64,000 nt of DNA, taken from Microbacterium sp. Root61. GTDB lineage: Bacteria > Actinomycetota > Actinomycetes > Actinomycetales > Microbacteriaceae. The stretch is from NCBI RefSeq assembly GCF_001427525.1, contig NZ_LMGU01000001.1, positions 3,355,713 through 3,419,712 on the forward strand, given 5' to 3'. A program made the position numbers and the translations under genes. The notes under the pieces were generated by a model. That model made no database searches, was not told the origin of the DNA, and saw only the letters and a list, made by a program, of their open reading frames with translations. Positions 52,154 through 62,841 of this stretch are shown in pieces (the first letter of the stretch is position 1; each line of letters begins with the position of its first letter).

Positions 52154-53431
52154 ATGAGCGTCTTTACTCGCTCGCGCACCGCCACCGTTCTCGGTGGACT
52201 CGCGATCGTCGGTGCCAGCGCCCTCGTACTCGCCGGATGTTCCGGCGGCGGAACGGGCGGAGATTCCAGTGCACCCCCCGAGTCGGTGGACCTGTCCCTC
52301 AAGATCGGCACGATCCTGCCGCAGACCGGAACCCTCGCATTCCTCGGCCCGCCGGAAGAGGCGGGCGTCGGCCTGGCCGCGCAGGACGTCAACGACGCCG
52401 CCGTCGGCCTCACCATTCCCGACATCATCTACGGCGACTCGGGCGACACCGACAACAAGGCCTACGCCACAACCATCCAGAAGCTCATCTCCGAGGGCGT
52501 CACCGCGGCCATCGGTGCAGCATCCTCCGGTGTGACCAAGCTCTTCCTCGACGACGCCGTCGCGGCAGGCATCATCACGTTCTCCCCGGCCAACACGTCG
52601 CTGGACTTCTCGACGTGGGATGACAACGGGCTCTACTGGCGCACCGCACCGTCCGACACGCTGCAGGGCGAGGTGCTCGGCAACCTGGTCGCCGAGGACG
52701 GGCACGAGAACGTGGCCGTTCTGTACCAGAACGACTCGTACGGCACCGGTCTGAACAAGGTGTTCGAAGAGACCTTCACCGCAGCCGGTGGCACGGTCGT
52801 GGAGAGCCAGTCCTACAACACGGGTGACGCGACCTTCGACGCGCAGATCAGCGCGATCCTGGCCTCGAACCCCGACGCCATCGTGCTGATCACGTTCGAC
52901 GAGATCTACACGATCGGACCGGCACTGCTGGCCGCGGGCTACCCGGCCGACCAGCTGTACCTGGTCGACGGCAACCTGAAGAACTTCGGTTCCGACGAGA
53001 AGTGGCCCGCCGGCGTCAGCATGGAAGGCGCCAAGGGCACCACGCCTGCCGGCCCGGCCACGCCCGAGGAGTTCCAGACGCGCCTGAACGAGTTCTGGAC
53101 GGGCGAAGGCAACTCCGACCTGACCGACTTCTCGTACGCCAACGAGTCGTACGACGCCGTCATCCTGCTCGCGCTGGCAGCTCTCGCCGCCAACTCGACG
53201 GACCCGGCCGAGGTCGCAGCTCACCTGCAGGAAGTCTCCGGCGGCTCCGGTGACGGCACGAAGTGCACCGAGTTCAAGGAGTGCGCCGACATCATCCTCG
53301 GTGGCGGCACCGCGGACTACGACGGCTTCTCCGGACCGATCACGTTCGACGACAACGGTGACCCGACCGAGGCCACCGTCGGCGTCTTCCAGTACGGCGC
53401 CGACAACCTGTTCACCCGCATCGACCTCTAG
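52154..53431 (+). CDS. Branched-chain amino acid ABC transporter substrate-binding lipoprotein (LivK-like)
   Basis: A 425-residue type I periplasmic-binding-fold lipoprotein. A signal peptide ends in the lipobox LVLAGCS near residue 28, so the Cys is lipid-modified and the protein is held at the outer face of the membrane. The ligand domain shows IGTILPQTGTLAFLG, GAASSGVTKLF, FSPANTS, VAVLYQNDSYGTGL and YANESYDAVILLA, matching Leu/Ile/Val or amide-binding proteins. It faces the livFGMH genes across a pair of terminators and is the likely binding partner of that permease. ATG at 52154 has AAGGAG before it. Confidence 0.93.
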   Translation: MSVFTRSRTATVLGGLAIVGASALVLAGCSGGGTGGDSSAPPESVDLSLKIGTILPQTGTLAFLGPPEEAGVGLAAQDVNDAAVGLTIPDIIYGDSGDTDNKAYATTIQKLISEGVTAAIGAASSGVTKLFLDDAVAAGIITFSPANTSLDFSTWDDNGLYWRTAPSDTLQGEVLGNLVAEDGHENVAVLYQNDSYGTGLNKVFEETFTAAGGTVVESQSYNTGDATFDAQISAILASNPDAIVLITFDEIYTIGPALLAAGYPADQLYLVDGNLKNFGSDEKWPAGVSMEGAKGTTPAGPATPEEFQTRLNEFWTGEGNSDLTDFSYANESYDAVILLALAALAANSTDPAEVAAHLQEVSGGSGDGTKCTEFKECADIILGGGTADYDGFSGPITFDDNGDPTEATVGVFQYGADNLFTRIDL

Positions 53432-53443
53432 ATCGACGCAGCG

Positions 53444-53469
53444 AGGGCCCCGGAGCGATCCGGGGCCCT
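53444..53469 (+). terminator. Hairpin after livK-like gene
   Basis: AGGGCCCCGG and its complement form a perfect 10-base stem with a six-base loop, followed by TTC, 12 bases after the stop codon. Confidence 0.85.
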
Positions 53470-53545
53470 TTCGCGTGGCGTGCGGGCGACGCCCGGCTGC
53501 CGGCCCCGACCCTCCCACCCGCATCGCCGAGACAGCAGCGGGACG

Positions 53546-53594
53546 TCGAGACTGCGAGTATTACCCGCAGTCTCGAGGCTCCTGTGCAGTCTCG
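53546..53594. repeat. Intergenic inverted repeat with extra half-copy
   Basis: TCGAGACTGCG (53546-53556) and CGCAGTCTCGA (53566-53576) form an 11-base hairpin with a nine-base loop, and GCAGTCTCG recurs at 53586-53594. It lies between two terminators in a 263-base non-coding gap and looks like a repetitive-element fragment. Confidence 0.5.
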
Positions 53595-53641
53595 GGGTTC
53601 ATGCCCTCGGGGAGCGCGCGTGTGGGCAACGCGCACACACA

Positions 53642-53679
53642 AAGAGATGAGCGGATGCCGCAGCATCCGCTCATCTCTT
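53642..53679. terminator. Bidirectional terminator between livK-like and livF
   Basis: A perfect 17-base stem (AAGAGATGAGCGGATGC and its complement) with a CGCA loop lies 15 bases from the livF stop on the - strand. A/T at the stem base on both sides would allow it to work in either direction. Confidence 0.8.
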
Positions 53680-53694
53680 GTGCACTGTCGCGGG

Positions 53695-54477
53695 TCAGAC
53701 CCCGTCGGCGCCCAGGGTGCCGAGGTAGAGGCCGATGACTTTGGGGTCGTTCAGCAGCTCGCGGCCGGTGCCCTCGTAGGCGTCGCGGCCCTGGTCGAGT
53801 ACGTAGCCGCGGTCGCAGATCTGCAGGCAGCGTCGCGCGTTCTGCTCGACCATGATGGTCGTCACGCCGGCCTTGTTGATGTCGGAGACGCGGATGAACG
53901 CATCGTCCTGACGGACGGGGGACAGGCCCGCCGACGGCTCGTCGAGGAGGAGCACTGCGGGGTCCATCATCAGCGCGCGCGACATCGCGACCATCTGGCG
54001 CTCGCCGCCGGACAGGGATCCGGCGCGCTGCTTGAGCCGCTTGCCGAGCTCGGCGAAGATGCCGGTCACGAACTCCAGACGCTCGTTGTAGGTCTTCGGG
54101 GCCTGGAACAACCCCATCTGCAGGTTCTCCTCGATCGTGAGCGAGGGGAAGACGTTGTTCGTCTGCGGCACGAAGCCGACACCGCGCTGGACGAGCTTGT
54201 CGGATTTGAGTCCGACGACGCTCTCCCCGTTGACCGTCACCTCGCCGCTGCGCACCTTCACCATGCCGAAGATGGCTTTGAGCAGCGTCGACTTGCCGGC
54301 GCCGTTCGGGCCGATGATGCCGATCAGCTCGCCCTTGTGGGCGATCAGGTTGGCGCTGTTGAGAATGTTCACGCCCGGCAGGTAGCCGGCGACGAGATCC
54401 TTGATCTCGACGACGACGCGGTCGGTTCTGCCTTCTGCCAGCGCGGACGCGCCCGTCGAGCCTGTCGAGGTGCTCAT
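53695..54477 (-). CDS. livF: Branched-chain amino acid ABC transporter ATP-binding protein LivF
   Basis: A 260-residue ABC ATPase. Walker A IIGPNGAGKST is near residue 54, the Q-loop is in VGFVPQTNNVF, the signature is LSGGERQM near 157 and Walker B AVLLLDEPSAGLSP near 177, followed by the H-loop region ITTIMVEQNA-like segment. The LivF type is indicated by the short length, the FPSLTIEENLQMG motif and the gene order. The ATG at 54477 overlaps the livG stop (ATGA). It is the last gene of the livHMGF operon and has a terminator right behind it. Confidence 0.95.
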   Translation of the reverse strand: MSTSTGSTGASALAEGRTDRVVVEIKDLVAGYLPGVNILNSANLIAHKGELIGIIGPNGAGKSTLLKAIFGMVKVRSGEVTVNGESVVGLKSDKLVQRGVGFVPQTNNVFPSLTIEENLQMGLFQAPKTYNERLEFVTGIFAELGKRLKQRAGSLSGGERQMVAMSRALMMDPAVLLLDEPSAGLSPVRQDDAFIRVSDINKAGVTTIMVEQNARRCLQICDRGYVLDQGRDAYEGTGRELLNDPKVIGLYLGTLGADGV

Positions 54478-55481
54478 CGCTTCTCCTCCTCGGCCTCGCT
54501 GATGGAGGCCTCCTGCTCTTCCTTGATCTCCTCGAGGAGCTCCACGGCGGCGGTGTCCAGCTCGCCTTCGATCCGGCCGGTGACGACGCCGAGGTCGACG
54601 TCCTGGTGGCTGCCGAGGTAGGCGTCGATGACGGCCTGGTCGTGCATGACCTGCTCGGGTGGTCCTTCGGCGACGATGCGACCCTCGGCCATCACGATCA
54701 CCCAGTCGGCGATGTGGCGGACCATGTGCATGTCGTGCTCGACGAAGAGCACCGTCATCCCGAGGTCCTTGAGGTCGAGGATGTGATCCAGCAACGACTC
54801 GGTGAGCGCCGGGTTGACGCCGGCCATCGGCTCGTCGAGCATCACGAGCTGCGGGTCGCTCATCAGGGCGCGGGCCATCTCGAGGAGCTTGCGCTGGCCG
54901 CCGGAGAGGCTGGCGGCGTAGTCGTCCGCCTTCGCGTCGAGCTTGAAACGCTTGAGCAGGCCCATCGCCTTCTCTTCGATCTCGGCATCTTGGCGACGCC
55001 AGATCGCCGGGATGATGCTGGCGAAGATGTTCTCGCCGCGCTGCGCCGTCGCGCCGAGCTTCATGTTCTCGAGGACGGTGAGCAGCGACAGCGCCTTGGT
55101 CAGCTGGAAGGTGCGCACCTGACCCATGCGCGCGACCTTGAACGACGGGATGCCGGCAAGGCGGCGGCCGTCGAAGGACCAGATACCGGAGTTGGGCTTG
55201 TCGAAGCCGCACAGCAGGTTGAACATCGTCGTCTTGCCGGCGCCGTTCGGGCCGATCAGGGCGGTGATCGCGTGGCGCGGGATCTCGACGTGTTTCACGT
55301 CGACCGCGGTCAGGCCGCCGAACTGGCGGGTGAGGTCGTCGGCGACGAGGATCGGGTCGATCTTGGCGACGCCCGGCGCGGCCGCGCCGACCGCCAGCCC
55401 CGTGGTCTTGGGGCGCCGGATGCTGCCGGTCGTCGTGGCGACCGGCTCGGACGAATTCTGGGGTGAGGCGCTATTTGACAA
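54474..55481 (-). CDS. livG: Branched-chain amino acid ABC transporter ATP-binding protein LivG
   Basis: A 335-residue ABC ATPase, longer than the usual 255 because of an N-terminal Ser/Thr/Pro-rich extension of about 42 residues and an acidic C-terminal tail of about 50 residues. The core has LIGPNGAGKTT near residue 75, VRTFQLTKALSLLTVLENM, signature LSGGQRKLLEMARAL and Walker B LVMLDEPMAGVNP. The start is TTG at 55481, overlapping the livM end by 11 bases, with GAGGGAG at good distance; no later in-frame ATG or GTG precedes the domain. The tails may be regulatory or disordered. Confidence 0.92.
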   Translation of the reverse strand: MSNSASPQNSSEPVATTTGSIRRPKTTGLAVGAAAPGVAKIDPILVADDLTRQFGGLTAVDVKHVEIPRHAITALIGPNGAGKTTMFNLLCGFDKPNSGIWSFDGRRLAGIPSFKVARMGQVRTFQLTKALSLLTVLENMKLGATAQRGENIFASIIPAIWRRQDAEIEEKAMGLLKRFKLDAKADDYAASLSGGQRKLLEMARALMSDPQLVMLDEPMAGVNPALTESLLDHILDLKDLGMTVLFVEHDMHMVRHIADWVIVMAEGRIVAEGPPEQVMHDQAVIDAYLGSHQDVDLGVVTGRIEGELDTAAVELLEEIKEEQEASISEAEEEKR

Positions 55482-56448
55482 AGGTCAGCTCCCTCTTGTT
55501 TCCGAAGATCCCCTGCGGACGGAAGATCACGATGAGCATGAGTGCGACGCCGACCAGGATGAAGCGCAGTGTGCCGGCCTGCAGGCTCGACAGCGGGAGC
55601 ACGTTGGACTGCGCGAGGGCGGGCAGCACGTTGTCGAGGAAGCCCATGATCACCCAGAAGATGACGGAGCCGACGACGGGGCCGAACACGGTGGCCGCGC
55701 CGCCCAGCAGCAGGATCGTCCAGATGAAGAACGTCAACGAGGTCGTGTAGGTGGCGGGGACGACGGCCGACGGCAGGGCGAAGATCACTCCGCCGAGGGC
55801 CCCGAAGACACCACCGATGATGAGCGCCTGCATCTTGTAGGCGAAGACGTTCTTACCGAGCGAGCGCACGGCGTCCTCGTCCTCGCGGATGCCCTTGAGC
55901 ACGCGACCCCACGGGCTGCGCATGAGCGCCCACACGAGGTAGACCGCGATCGCGAGCAGGATCATGCCGAACACGCGCACCCACAGCTGATCCTGGGTCC
56001 ATACCCATGGCCCGAAGCCGTACTTGCCCTCCGGGAACGGATTGGCCGCGCGGAATCCGGCGTGGTAGCCGCCGAGGCCGTCGGCGGAGTTGGTCCACTC
56101 GTCGAAGAGCTGGGTGGTCAGCAGCAGGCGGACGATCTCGGCCGCCGCGATCGTCACGATGGCCAGATAGTCGGCTCTCAGACGCAGGGTCGGGATGCCG
56201 AGGATGAAGGCGAACGCGACGGCGGCGAGGCATCCGATGAGGATGCCCACCCACCACGGCAGCCCGAAGCTCAGGATCGAGATCGCGTAGCCGTACGCGC
56301 CGAGGGCCATGAAGCCCGCCATGCCGAAGTTGAGCAGACCGCCGTAGCCGAACTGCACCGCGAGACCGGTCGCCGCGATGGCGTACGCGATGGTCTCCGG
56401 GCTGAAGATCCAGTAGGCCGTGTTGTTGAGAATCTGTCCCCAGTCCAT
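55471..56448 (-). CDS. livM: Branched-chain amino acid ABC transporter permease LivM
   Basis: A 325-residue permease with about eight to nine hydrophobic segments. GLAVQFGYGGLLNFGMAGFMALGAYGYA near the N-terminus and GIPTLRLRADYLAIVTIAAAEIVRLL are LivM marks, and SPWGRVLKGIREDEDAVRSLGKNVFAYKMQALIIGG is the typical ATPase-contact loop. It ends with the conserved RPQGIFG. It starts 9 bases after livH and overlaps livG. It forms the membrane channel with LivH. Confidence 0.94.
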   Translation of the reverse strand: MDWGQILNNTAYWIFSPETIAYAIAATGLAVQFGYGGLLNFGMAGFMALGAYGYAISILSFGLPWWVGILIGCLAAVAFAFILGIPTLRLRADYLAIVTIAAAEIVRLLLTTQLFDEWTNSADGLGGYHAGFRAANPFPEGKYGFGPWVWTQDQLWVRVFGMILLAIAVYLVWALMRSPWGRVLKGIREDEDAVRSLGKNVFAYKMQALIIGGVFGALGGVIFALPSAVVPATYTTSLTFFIWTILLLGGAATVFGPVVGSVIFWVIMGFLDNVLPALAQSNVLPLSSLQAGTLRFILVGVALMLIVIFRPQGIFGNKRELTFVK

Positions 56449-56457
56449 GGCGGGCCC

Positions 56458-57810
56458 CTAACCGAGTCTCTCTTTGCGGCCCAAGATTCCCTGGGGTCTG
56501 ACCAGCAGGATGATGATCAGCACGGCGAGCGCACCGACGTACTTCATGTCCGGCGGAATCCAGAGTGTCGAGATCTCCACGAGGAGTCCGACGATGATCG
56601 AGCCGACCAGGGCGCCGAACGCCGTGCCGAGCCCGCCGAGCGTGACCGCGGCGAAGATCAGCAGCAGCACCTGCCCGCCCATGTCCCACTTCACACCGGG
56701 CCGGAAGTAGGCCCAGAGGATGCCGGCGACCGCCGCGAGGACGGCCGAGAGGATCCAGACGATCCGGATGACGCGGTCGACGTTGATGCCGGATGCCGCG
56801 GCCAGGCCGGGATTGTCGCTGATGGCGCGCGTGGCCTTGCCGATGCGGGTGCGCAGCAGCCAGTAGGCGACGCCGATCAGGAGCACGATGCTCGTCCCCA
56901 TCGACGCGACGTCGATCCACGAGAGCGCGATCGGGCCGAAGTGGATGTCGCGACCGATGCCGGCACCGGGCAGTTGGTAGGTGCCGCCGCCGATGAAGAA
57001 TTGGAAGGTGTACCGCATGGCGAGCGAGAGGCCGATGCTCACGATCATGACCTGGACGATGCCGAGCCCCTTGCGTCGCAACGGGCGCCAGAGTCCCGCA
57101 TCCAACGTCCAGCCGAGGGCGGCCCCGGCGACCACGACGATCGGGACCGTGAGCCACATCGGGATCTGCAGCCAGACGCCGAACACCAGCGCCATGATGG
57201 CGCCGAACGTGAGCATCTCGCCGTGTGCGAAGTTGCTGAGTCCCGTGGTGCCGTAGATGAGGGAGACGCCGATCGCGGCGAGAGCCAGCAGCAGGCCGAA
57301 GTTCAGGCCGTTCATGAGTCGTTCGACGAACTGATCCAGGAAGGAGGTCGTGACGCGCTGCCCTTCGCCCAGGAACAGGTTGATGATCTTGCTGTTGGTG
57401 AGGCCGAAGGTCACCTCGAAGGATCCCGTGGTGCCCTGCATCGGGGTGATCCCCGGGGGCAGCAGCGCGGGGTCGACGATCACGCCGTCCGGCAGCGTCG
57501 TTTCGTCCACCGTCAGGACGTAGTCGTCCTTCTCCGGAACGTACAGTCGCCACTTGCCCTCGGCATCCGTCTGCGTCTCGGCGTCGAAGCCGCCGCCCTT
57601 GATCGTCATCGTGACGTCGGGGACTGCTTCGTCTTCGAAGGTGATGACACCGGCGAAGTAGAAGTCCGTCTTTTCCTGGTCGTCGCCGGGCGCAGCGTGC
57701 GCCTCACCGGCGCCGGCGCCGGCGAAGACCATCGCCGCAGCGAGCAACGCACCGATCACGATCGCCATCCAGGGCAGCATTCGCCCGGTACGTGCAGTCA
57801 TAGGACCCAC
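56458..57810 (-). CDS. livH: LivH-type ABC permease with N-terminal extracytoplasmic domain
   Basis: A 450-residue protein, some 150 residues longer than normal LivH. A signal-peptide-like helix (residues 10-36) is followed by a soluble beta-rich domain (about 45-125) with DFYFAGVITFEDEAVPDVTMTIKGGGF and ADAEGKW-like pattern, resembling carboxypeptidase-regulatory (transthyretin-like) domains. The permease proper begins near residue 165 with LNFGLLLALAAIGVSLIYGTTGLSNFAHGEMLTFGA and continues to RPQGILG. The GTG at 57810 has GGAGG four bases upstream. First gene of livHMGF, with its promoter in the 273-base gap shared with guaB. Confidence 0.9.
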   Translation of the reverse strand: MGPMTARTGRMLPWMAIVIGALLAAAMVFAGAGAGEAHAAPGDDQEKTDFYFAGVITFEDEAVPDVTMTIKGGGFDAETQTDAEGKWRLYVPEKDDYVLTVDETTLPDGVIVDPALLPPGITPMQGTTGSFEVTFGLTNSKIINLFLGEGQRVTTSFLDQFVERLMNGLNFGLLLALAAIGVSLIYGTTGLSNFAHGEMLTFGAIMALVFGVWLQIPMWLTVPIVVVAGAALGWTLDAGLWRPLRRKGLGIVQVMIVSIGLSLAMRYTFQFFIGGGTYQLPGAGIGRDIHFGPIALSWIDVASMGTSIVLLIGVAYWLLRTRIGKATRAISDNPGLAAASGINVDRVIRIVWILSAVLAAVAGILWAYFRPGVKWDMGGQVLLLIFAAVTLGGLGTAFGALVGSIIVGLLVEISTLWIPPDMKYVGALAVLIIILLVRPQGILGRKERLG

Positions 57811-57951
57811 AGAGCCTCCAGTCCGTCACCGCTGACCAACTTGTCGGGTTGTCCATCGGCTTCGATGAACGACGGTATGAGCGTAATGTGTCGCCGTTGT
57901 TTCACCTACAGATCCGGCAGGAGAAGTATCCGGACTGTGACCGAACGGTGA

Positions 57952-59586
<1,635 letters not shown>

Positions 59587-59640
59587 CGCTCGCCGCCTCC
59601 ACTCGCCCCCGGCCGGGAGAGGGGATGCCGGTCATCTCGG

Positions 59641-60798
59641 TCAGCGAGCGGACCGCGGACGGTCCTGTCCCGAAGACACGGCGCGATCGAGGCGGAACGG
59701 TGCCGGAGCGGCGGCCGACGGGTCTGTCGCAAGATCGGCGAGGACGCTGCCGATCGCGGGCGTGAACTTGAACCCGTGCCCGGAGAACCCGGCGCCCACC
59801 ACGATGCGGCCGCGGCGATCGAGGACGAAGTCGCCCGAGTCCGTCGAGGTGTAGGTGCAGCTGATGGCCGCGCTTCCCTCCACGAGGAGTCCCGGCATCC
59901 ATTCGCGCACGTAGTCGTCCAGCAGCGACACGAGCCGGGGCGTGGAGCGGAACGGGCGCTCGTCGGGATCGACCGTCTCGCCGACACGGTGGAAGCCGAC
60001 CTTGATGCCTTCGCCGGGAGTCGGCATGCCGTAGACGTTGCCCGGGTAGGCACCGCGGGCGGGGTCGAGGAGATGGTTGAACGACGGCCACTGCTGCGCG
60101 CCGGGCTTCCGCTCGAGGAAGTGCGCGGGCGACTCCTCCGTGACGGTGAGCCGCGGCAGCGCGACTGTCGCACCGAGAACGACCTCGGTCCACGCGCCCA
60201 CCGTCACGACGACCGTTTCGGCGTGGATCCGATACCGCTCACCGGCATGCTCGACGGTCGCGTCGACACCGTCGCCCGTGTCTTCGAGCGCGACGACCCG
60301 ATGCTCGAAGCGCACGTCACCGCCGTGCGTCGTCGTGGCCTGCTCCATCGCGCGCAGCGCGGCTTCGGAGCGCACGACACCCGCGTCGTTCGAGACGAGG
60401 ACGTCGCCGTCGAACCGCATCCCGGGCCAGCGTGCGGCTGCCTGCGACGAGGGCCACACCTCCGCGTGGGCCCCTCGCGCGGCCAGTGCCGTCGCGATCT
60501 CGGCGACCGCCGCGTCGTCGCCGTGCGTGGCCAGCCCGTGCAGGCGCAGCAGCGGCTCGCCCGTCGTGCGGCCGAGGTCGTCCCAGCCCTGTCGTGCCGA
60601 AGCCAGCAGGTCGAGGTAGTGCGGCTCGGCGTAGGCATTGTTGAAGTTGCGGGCCGCGCCGTGGGACGCGCCGAGGCCATGACCGCGCGCGAACCGCTCG
60701 AGCACGACGGGGGAGTGGCCGCGTTCGGCCAGCCGCCACGCGGTGGCCAGGCCCATGGCACCGCCTCCGATGACGAGATGCGAGACGTGCTCGGTCAT
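59641..60798 (-). CDS. Sarcosine oxidase/N-methyltryptophan oxidase-like flavoprotein
   Basis: A 385-residue monomeric sarcosine oxidase-type (DAO family) enzyme. The FAD Rossmann motif HLVIGGGAMGLATAWRLAERG is at the N-terminus, VLERF ends the second strand, and the motif ISCTYTSTDSGDFVLD near residue 320 corresponds to the Cys that covalently binds FAD in this family. It would oxidise a secondary amine or N-methyl amino acid and release hydrogen peroxide. The ATG overlaps the stop of the upstream flavoprotein gene (ATGA). The LivK-like gene at 62842 is nearby, so uptake and oxidation of an amino compound may be linked. Substrate unknown. Confidence 0.87.
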   Translation of the reverse strand: MTEHVSHLVIGGGAMGLATAWRLAERGHSPVVLERFARGHGLGASHGAARNFNNAYAEPHYLDLLASARQGWDDLGRTTGEPLLRLHGLATHGDDAAVAEIATALAARGAHAEVWPSSQAAARWPGMRFDGDVLVSNDAGVVRSEAALRAMEQATTTHGGDVRFEHRVVALEDTGDGVDATVEHAGERYRIHAETVVVTVGAWTEVVLGATVALPRLTVTEESPAHFLERKPGAQQWPSFNHLLDPARGAYPGNVYGMPTPGEGIKVGFHRVGETVDPDERPFRSTPRLVSLLDDYVREWMPGLLVEGSAAISCTYTSTDSGDFVLDRRGRIVVGAGFSGHGFKFTPAIGSVLADLATDPSAAAPAPFRLDRAVSSGQDRPRSAR

Positions 60799-62648
60799 GT
60801 GCGAGCCTCCTTCGGTCGTGAAGCGGTGGCGTGCTCGACGGCGGCCCGCAACGCGGCTCGCGCGGCGGCGTCGGTCTCGCGGAGCACGCTGGAATTCGTG
60901 CCCGGGACCGGGGCGATGATGGTGAACACCCGCACGTCCTCGTGGGGCACGCCCACCGAGAACAGACCGGGCGCAGGCGTGCCGTCCGCCCCGAGGACCC
61001 CGCCGTCCTCGGGGCGGATATCGAGGGCGTCCGACACGGACCCGTCCGCGAACCGCCAGGGTCGAGCCAGCCCCCGCCGCACCAGCGCGCCGAGCAGCGG
61101 ATCGCCCGTGCGCTCGACGCTGGGCGTGGGCAGCCATGCCTCGACGAGCCAGTCGGCGCGTGCCTCGCCGCCGTCCGAGGAGCCGATCCGGACGTGGTCG
61201 TCCTGGGGGTGCGCGCTCAGGTCCGGACCGGTGAAGCGGAGCAGCCCGGCATCGTGTGCGGCGAGGAGCTGCCGCGAGCGACGCAAGGGCGGCCCACTGC
61301 CGAACGACGCCGCGGTCGCGAGGAACCGGCGGTATGCCGCGAAGGATGCCGGGGTCAGACCTCCGAACGCGACCAGATCGATCACCGCGGAGCGAGCTGC
61401 CGCATACGAATGCAGCGCGAGCTTGAGCGGACTGCGCAGCCCGAGCGCGGCCTCGGCGGCGTCCGCCCGTACGAAGCGCGCGACGGCCTCGTCGACGCTC
61501 GAGCCGGGCCCCGCACTGAGCGGATCCTCGGCCGCCCGCAGGCTGAGGCGATCGGCGACCCGCACGCCGTGGGCTTCGGCGATGACGTCTACCGGGGCGG
61601 TGCCCTCGACGATGGCGCGCAGCATCCCGTCGAGGTCGCGCACGCTGCCCGGCCGCACGCGGTCCAGTGCGCGGTAGTAGTCGTAGGCGGCGTCGCGTTC
61701 GATCAGCGGGAGCACTTCCACGCCGAAGTCGACGGGACGCCGCTCGATGAGGGCGGGCAGGGCCGCGCGGAGCACTCGCTGCTCCGGGAAGAACGGCGGC
61801 GCACCGAAGTCGGGCTTGGCTCGATACGGGATGCCGCGGCGGGAGCCCGCGATGATGTGCGGCTCCTGACCCGACGCGATGTAGGCGACCGTGTCGCCCG
61901 GACCAGGCTCGAACCGGCCGCCGCGCTGCTCGGTGAGCTGGCTCAGAGTGTCGAAGAATCCCATGCCGAGGCCGCGGACGGCGACCGTCTCACCGGGCGC
62001 GATCACGGACAGATCCTGATCGATCGGGTTGTCGGGTGCGATGACACGGGGATGTGCGGGGATGTCGTCGCGTCCGAGCCAGCCCGTCGCGAGGATCACG
62101 GCGTCCGCGTCGACCGCCGCGCCGGTATCCAGCGCGACGACGAAACCGGGCGAGGTCGGGCGCAGGTCGACGGCGCGCGCGACGTGGACCTCGACCGCCA
62201 CGGCAGCCGGTGCTTCGCCGAGGATCTCGGCGAAGCACCAGCGAAGGTAGTGGCCGTACAGCAACCGGCTGGGGTTGGACCAGTCCGACGTCGCGTGTGC
62301 TTCGGCGACGACCTCGGGCGGGGCATCCGGACCCGCGGTGCGCGGCTCGTCGACCACCAGCCGGCACCACTGTGCGAGGTTCGGCCCGGTGCGCTGCGGC
62401 CCTTCGCACGCGACGGTCGCGTCCACGAAGAGCGTCGACTGCGCGGCGACCGTGTTCATCACGAGGTGCGGAGTCTGCCCCGCCCGCCAGATGCGTCCCG
62501 AGCCCGGCGGATACGGGTCGACGACGTGCACGGTCAGGGCGAGGCCCTCGAGCAGGTCCGGTGCGCTCGCGAGGAGCCGTTCGACGAGCGAGGTCCCACG
62601 GACACTGGCGCCGATGACGACGATCGATGCGGAAGCCGCAGCGTGCAC
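60795..62648 (-). CDS. FAD/NAD(P)-binding protein (PF13454-like)
   Basis: A 617-residue flavoprotein with IVVIGASVRGTSLVERLLAS as FAD-binding Rossmann motif at the N-terminus, VVDPYPPGSGRIWR, MNTVAAQSTLFVD, and AVILATGWLGRDD near residue 190, then VRGLGMGFFD; this is the pattern of the large actinobacterial FAD/NAD(P)-binding protein family related to YdhS/lysine hydroxylase-like folds. GTG at 62648 has GGAGGA just upstream. The stop is coupled to the sarcosine oxidase-like gene, so both act in one pathway. The reaction is not known. Confidence 0.8.
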   Translation of the reverse strand: MHAAASASIVVIGASVRGTSLVERLLASAPDLLEGLALTVHVVDPYPPGSGRIWRAGQTPHLVMNTVAAQSTLFVDATVACEGPQRTGPNLAQWCRLVVDEPRTAGPDAPPEVVAEAHATSDWSNPSRLLYGHYLRWCFAEILGEAPAAVAVEVHVARAVDLRPTSPGFVVALDTGAAVDADAVILATGWLGRDDIPAHPRVIAPDNPIDQDLSVIAPGETVAVRGLGMGFFDTLSQLTEQRGGRFEPGPGDTVAYIASGQEPHIIAGSRRGIPYRAKPDFGAPPFFPEQRVLRAALPALIERRPVDFGVEVLPLIERDAAYDYYRALDRVRPGSVRDLDGMLRAIVEGTAPVDVIAEAHGVRVADRLSLRAAEDPLSAGPGSSVDEAVARFVRADAAEAALGLRSPLKLALHSYAAARSAVIDLVAFGGLTPASFAAYRRFLATAASFGSGPPLRRSRQLLAAHDAGLLRFTGPDLSAHPQDDHVRIGSSDGGEARADWLVEAWLPTPSVERTGDPLLGALVRRGLARPWRFADGSVSDALDIRPEDGGVLGADGTPAPGLFSVGVPHEDVRVFTIIAPVPGTNSSVLRETDAAARAALRAAVEHATASRPKEART

Positions 62649-62683
62649 GGTCCTCCTCCATCCGGCTCGTTCTCATCCTGCCA

Positions 62684-62705
62684 GCCGGAGCCCGCAGGCT
62701 CCGGC
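62684..62705. promoter_or_regulatory. Inverted repeat in divergent promoter region
   Basis: GCCGGAGCC and GGCTCCGGC (9-base arms, CGCA loop) lie upstream of both the flavoprotein gene and the livK-like gene, so this is not at a gene end. It may be an operator; function unknown. Confidence 0.35.
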
Positions 62706-62841
62706 GCTGCGCGCTTTGTTTCGCACTGTGTCCGTTGACCCGTCATCACCCCGGGGGAGATCCCTACCGTAATAGGCAACGTCCGCCCCGCGGACTCCGC
62801 GACCAGCACGCGGCCAGAGCCATCCTCACCTGGAGCAACCC

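Noticed and set aside
55126..57951. A 941-codon open frame opposite the liv genes
   Set aside because: His/Asp/Glu/Arg-rich shadow typical of high-GC antisense frames; the - strand has intact LivG, LivM and LivH.
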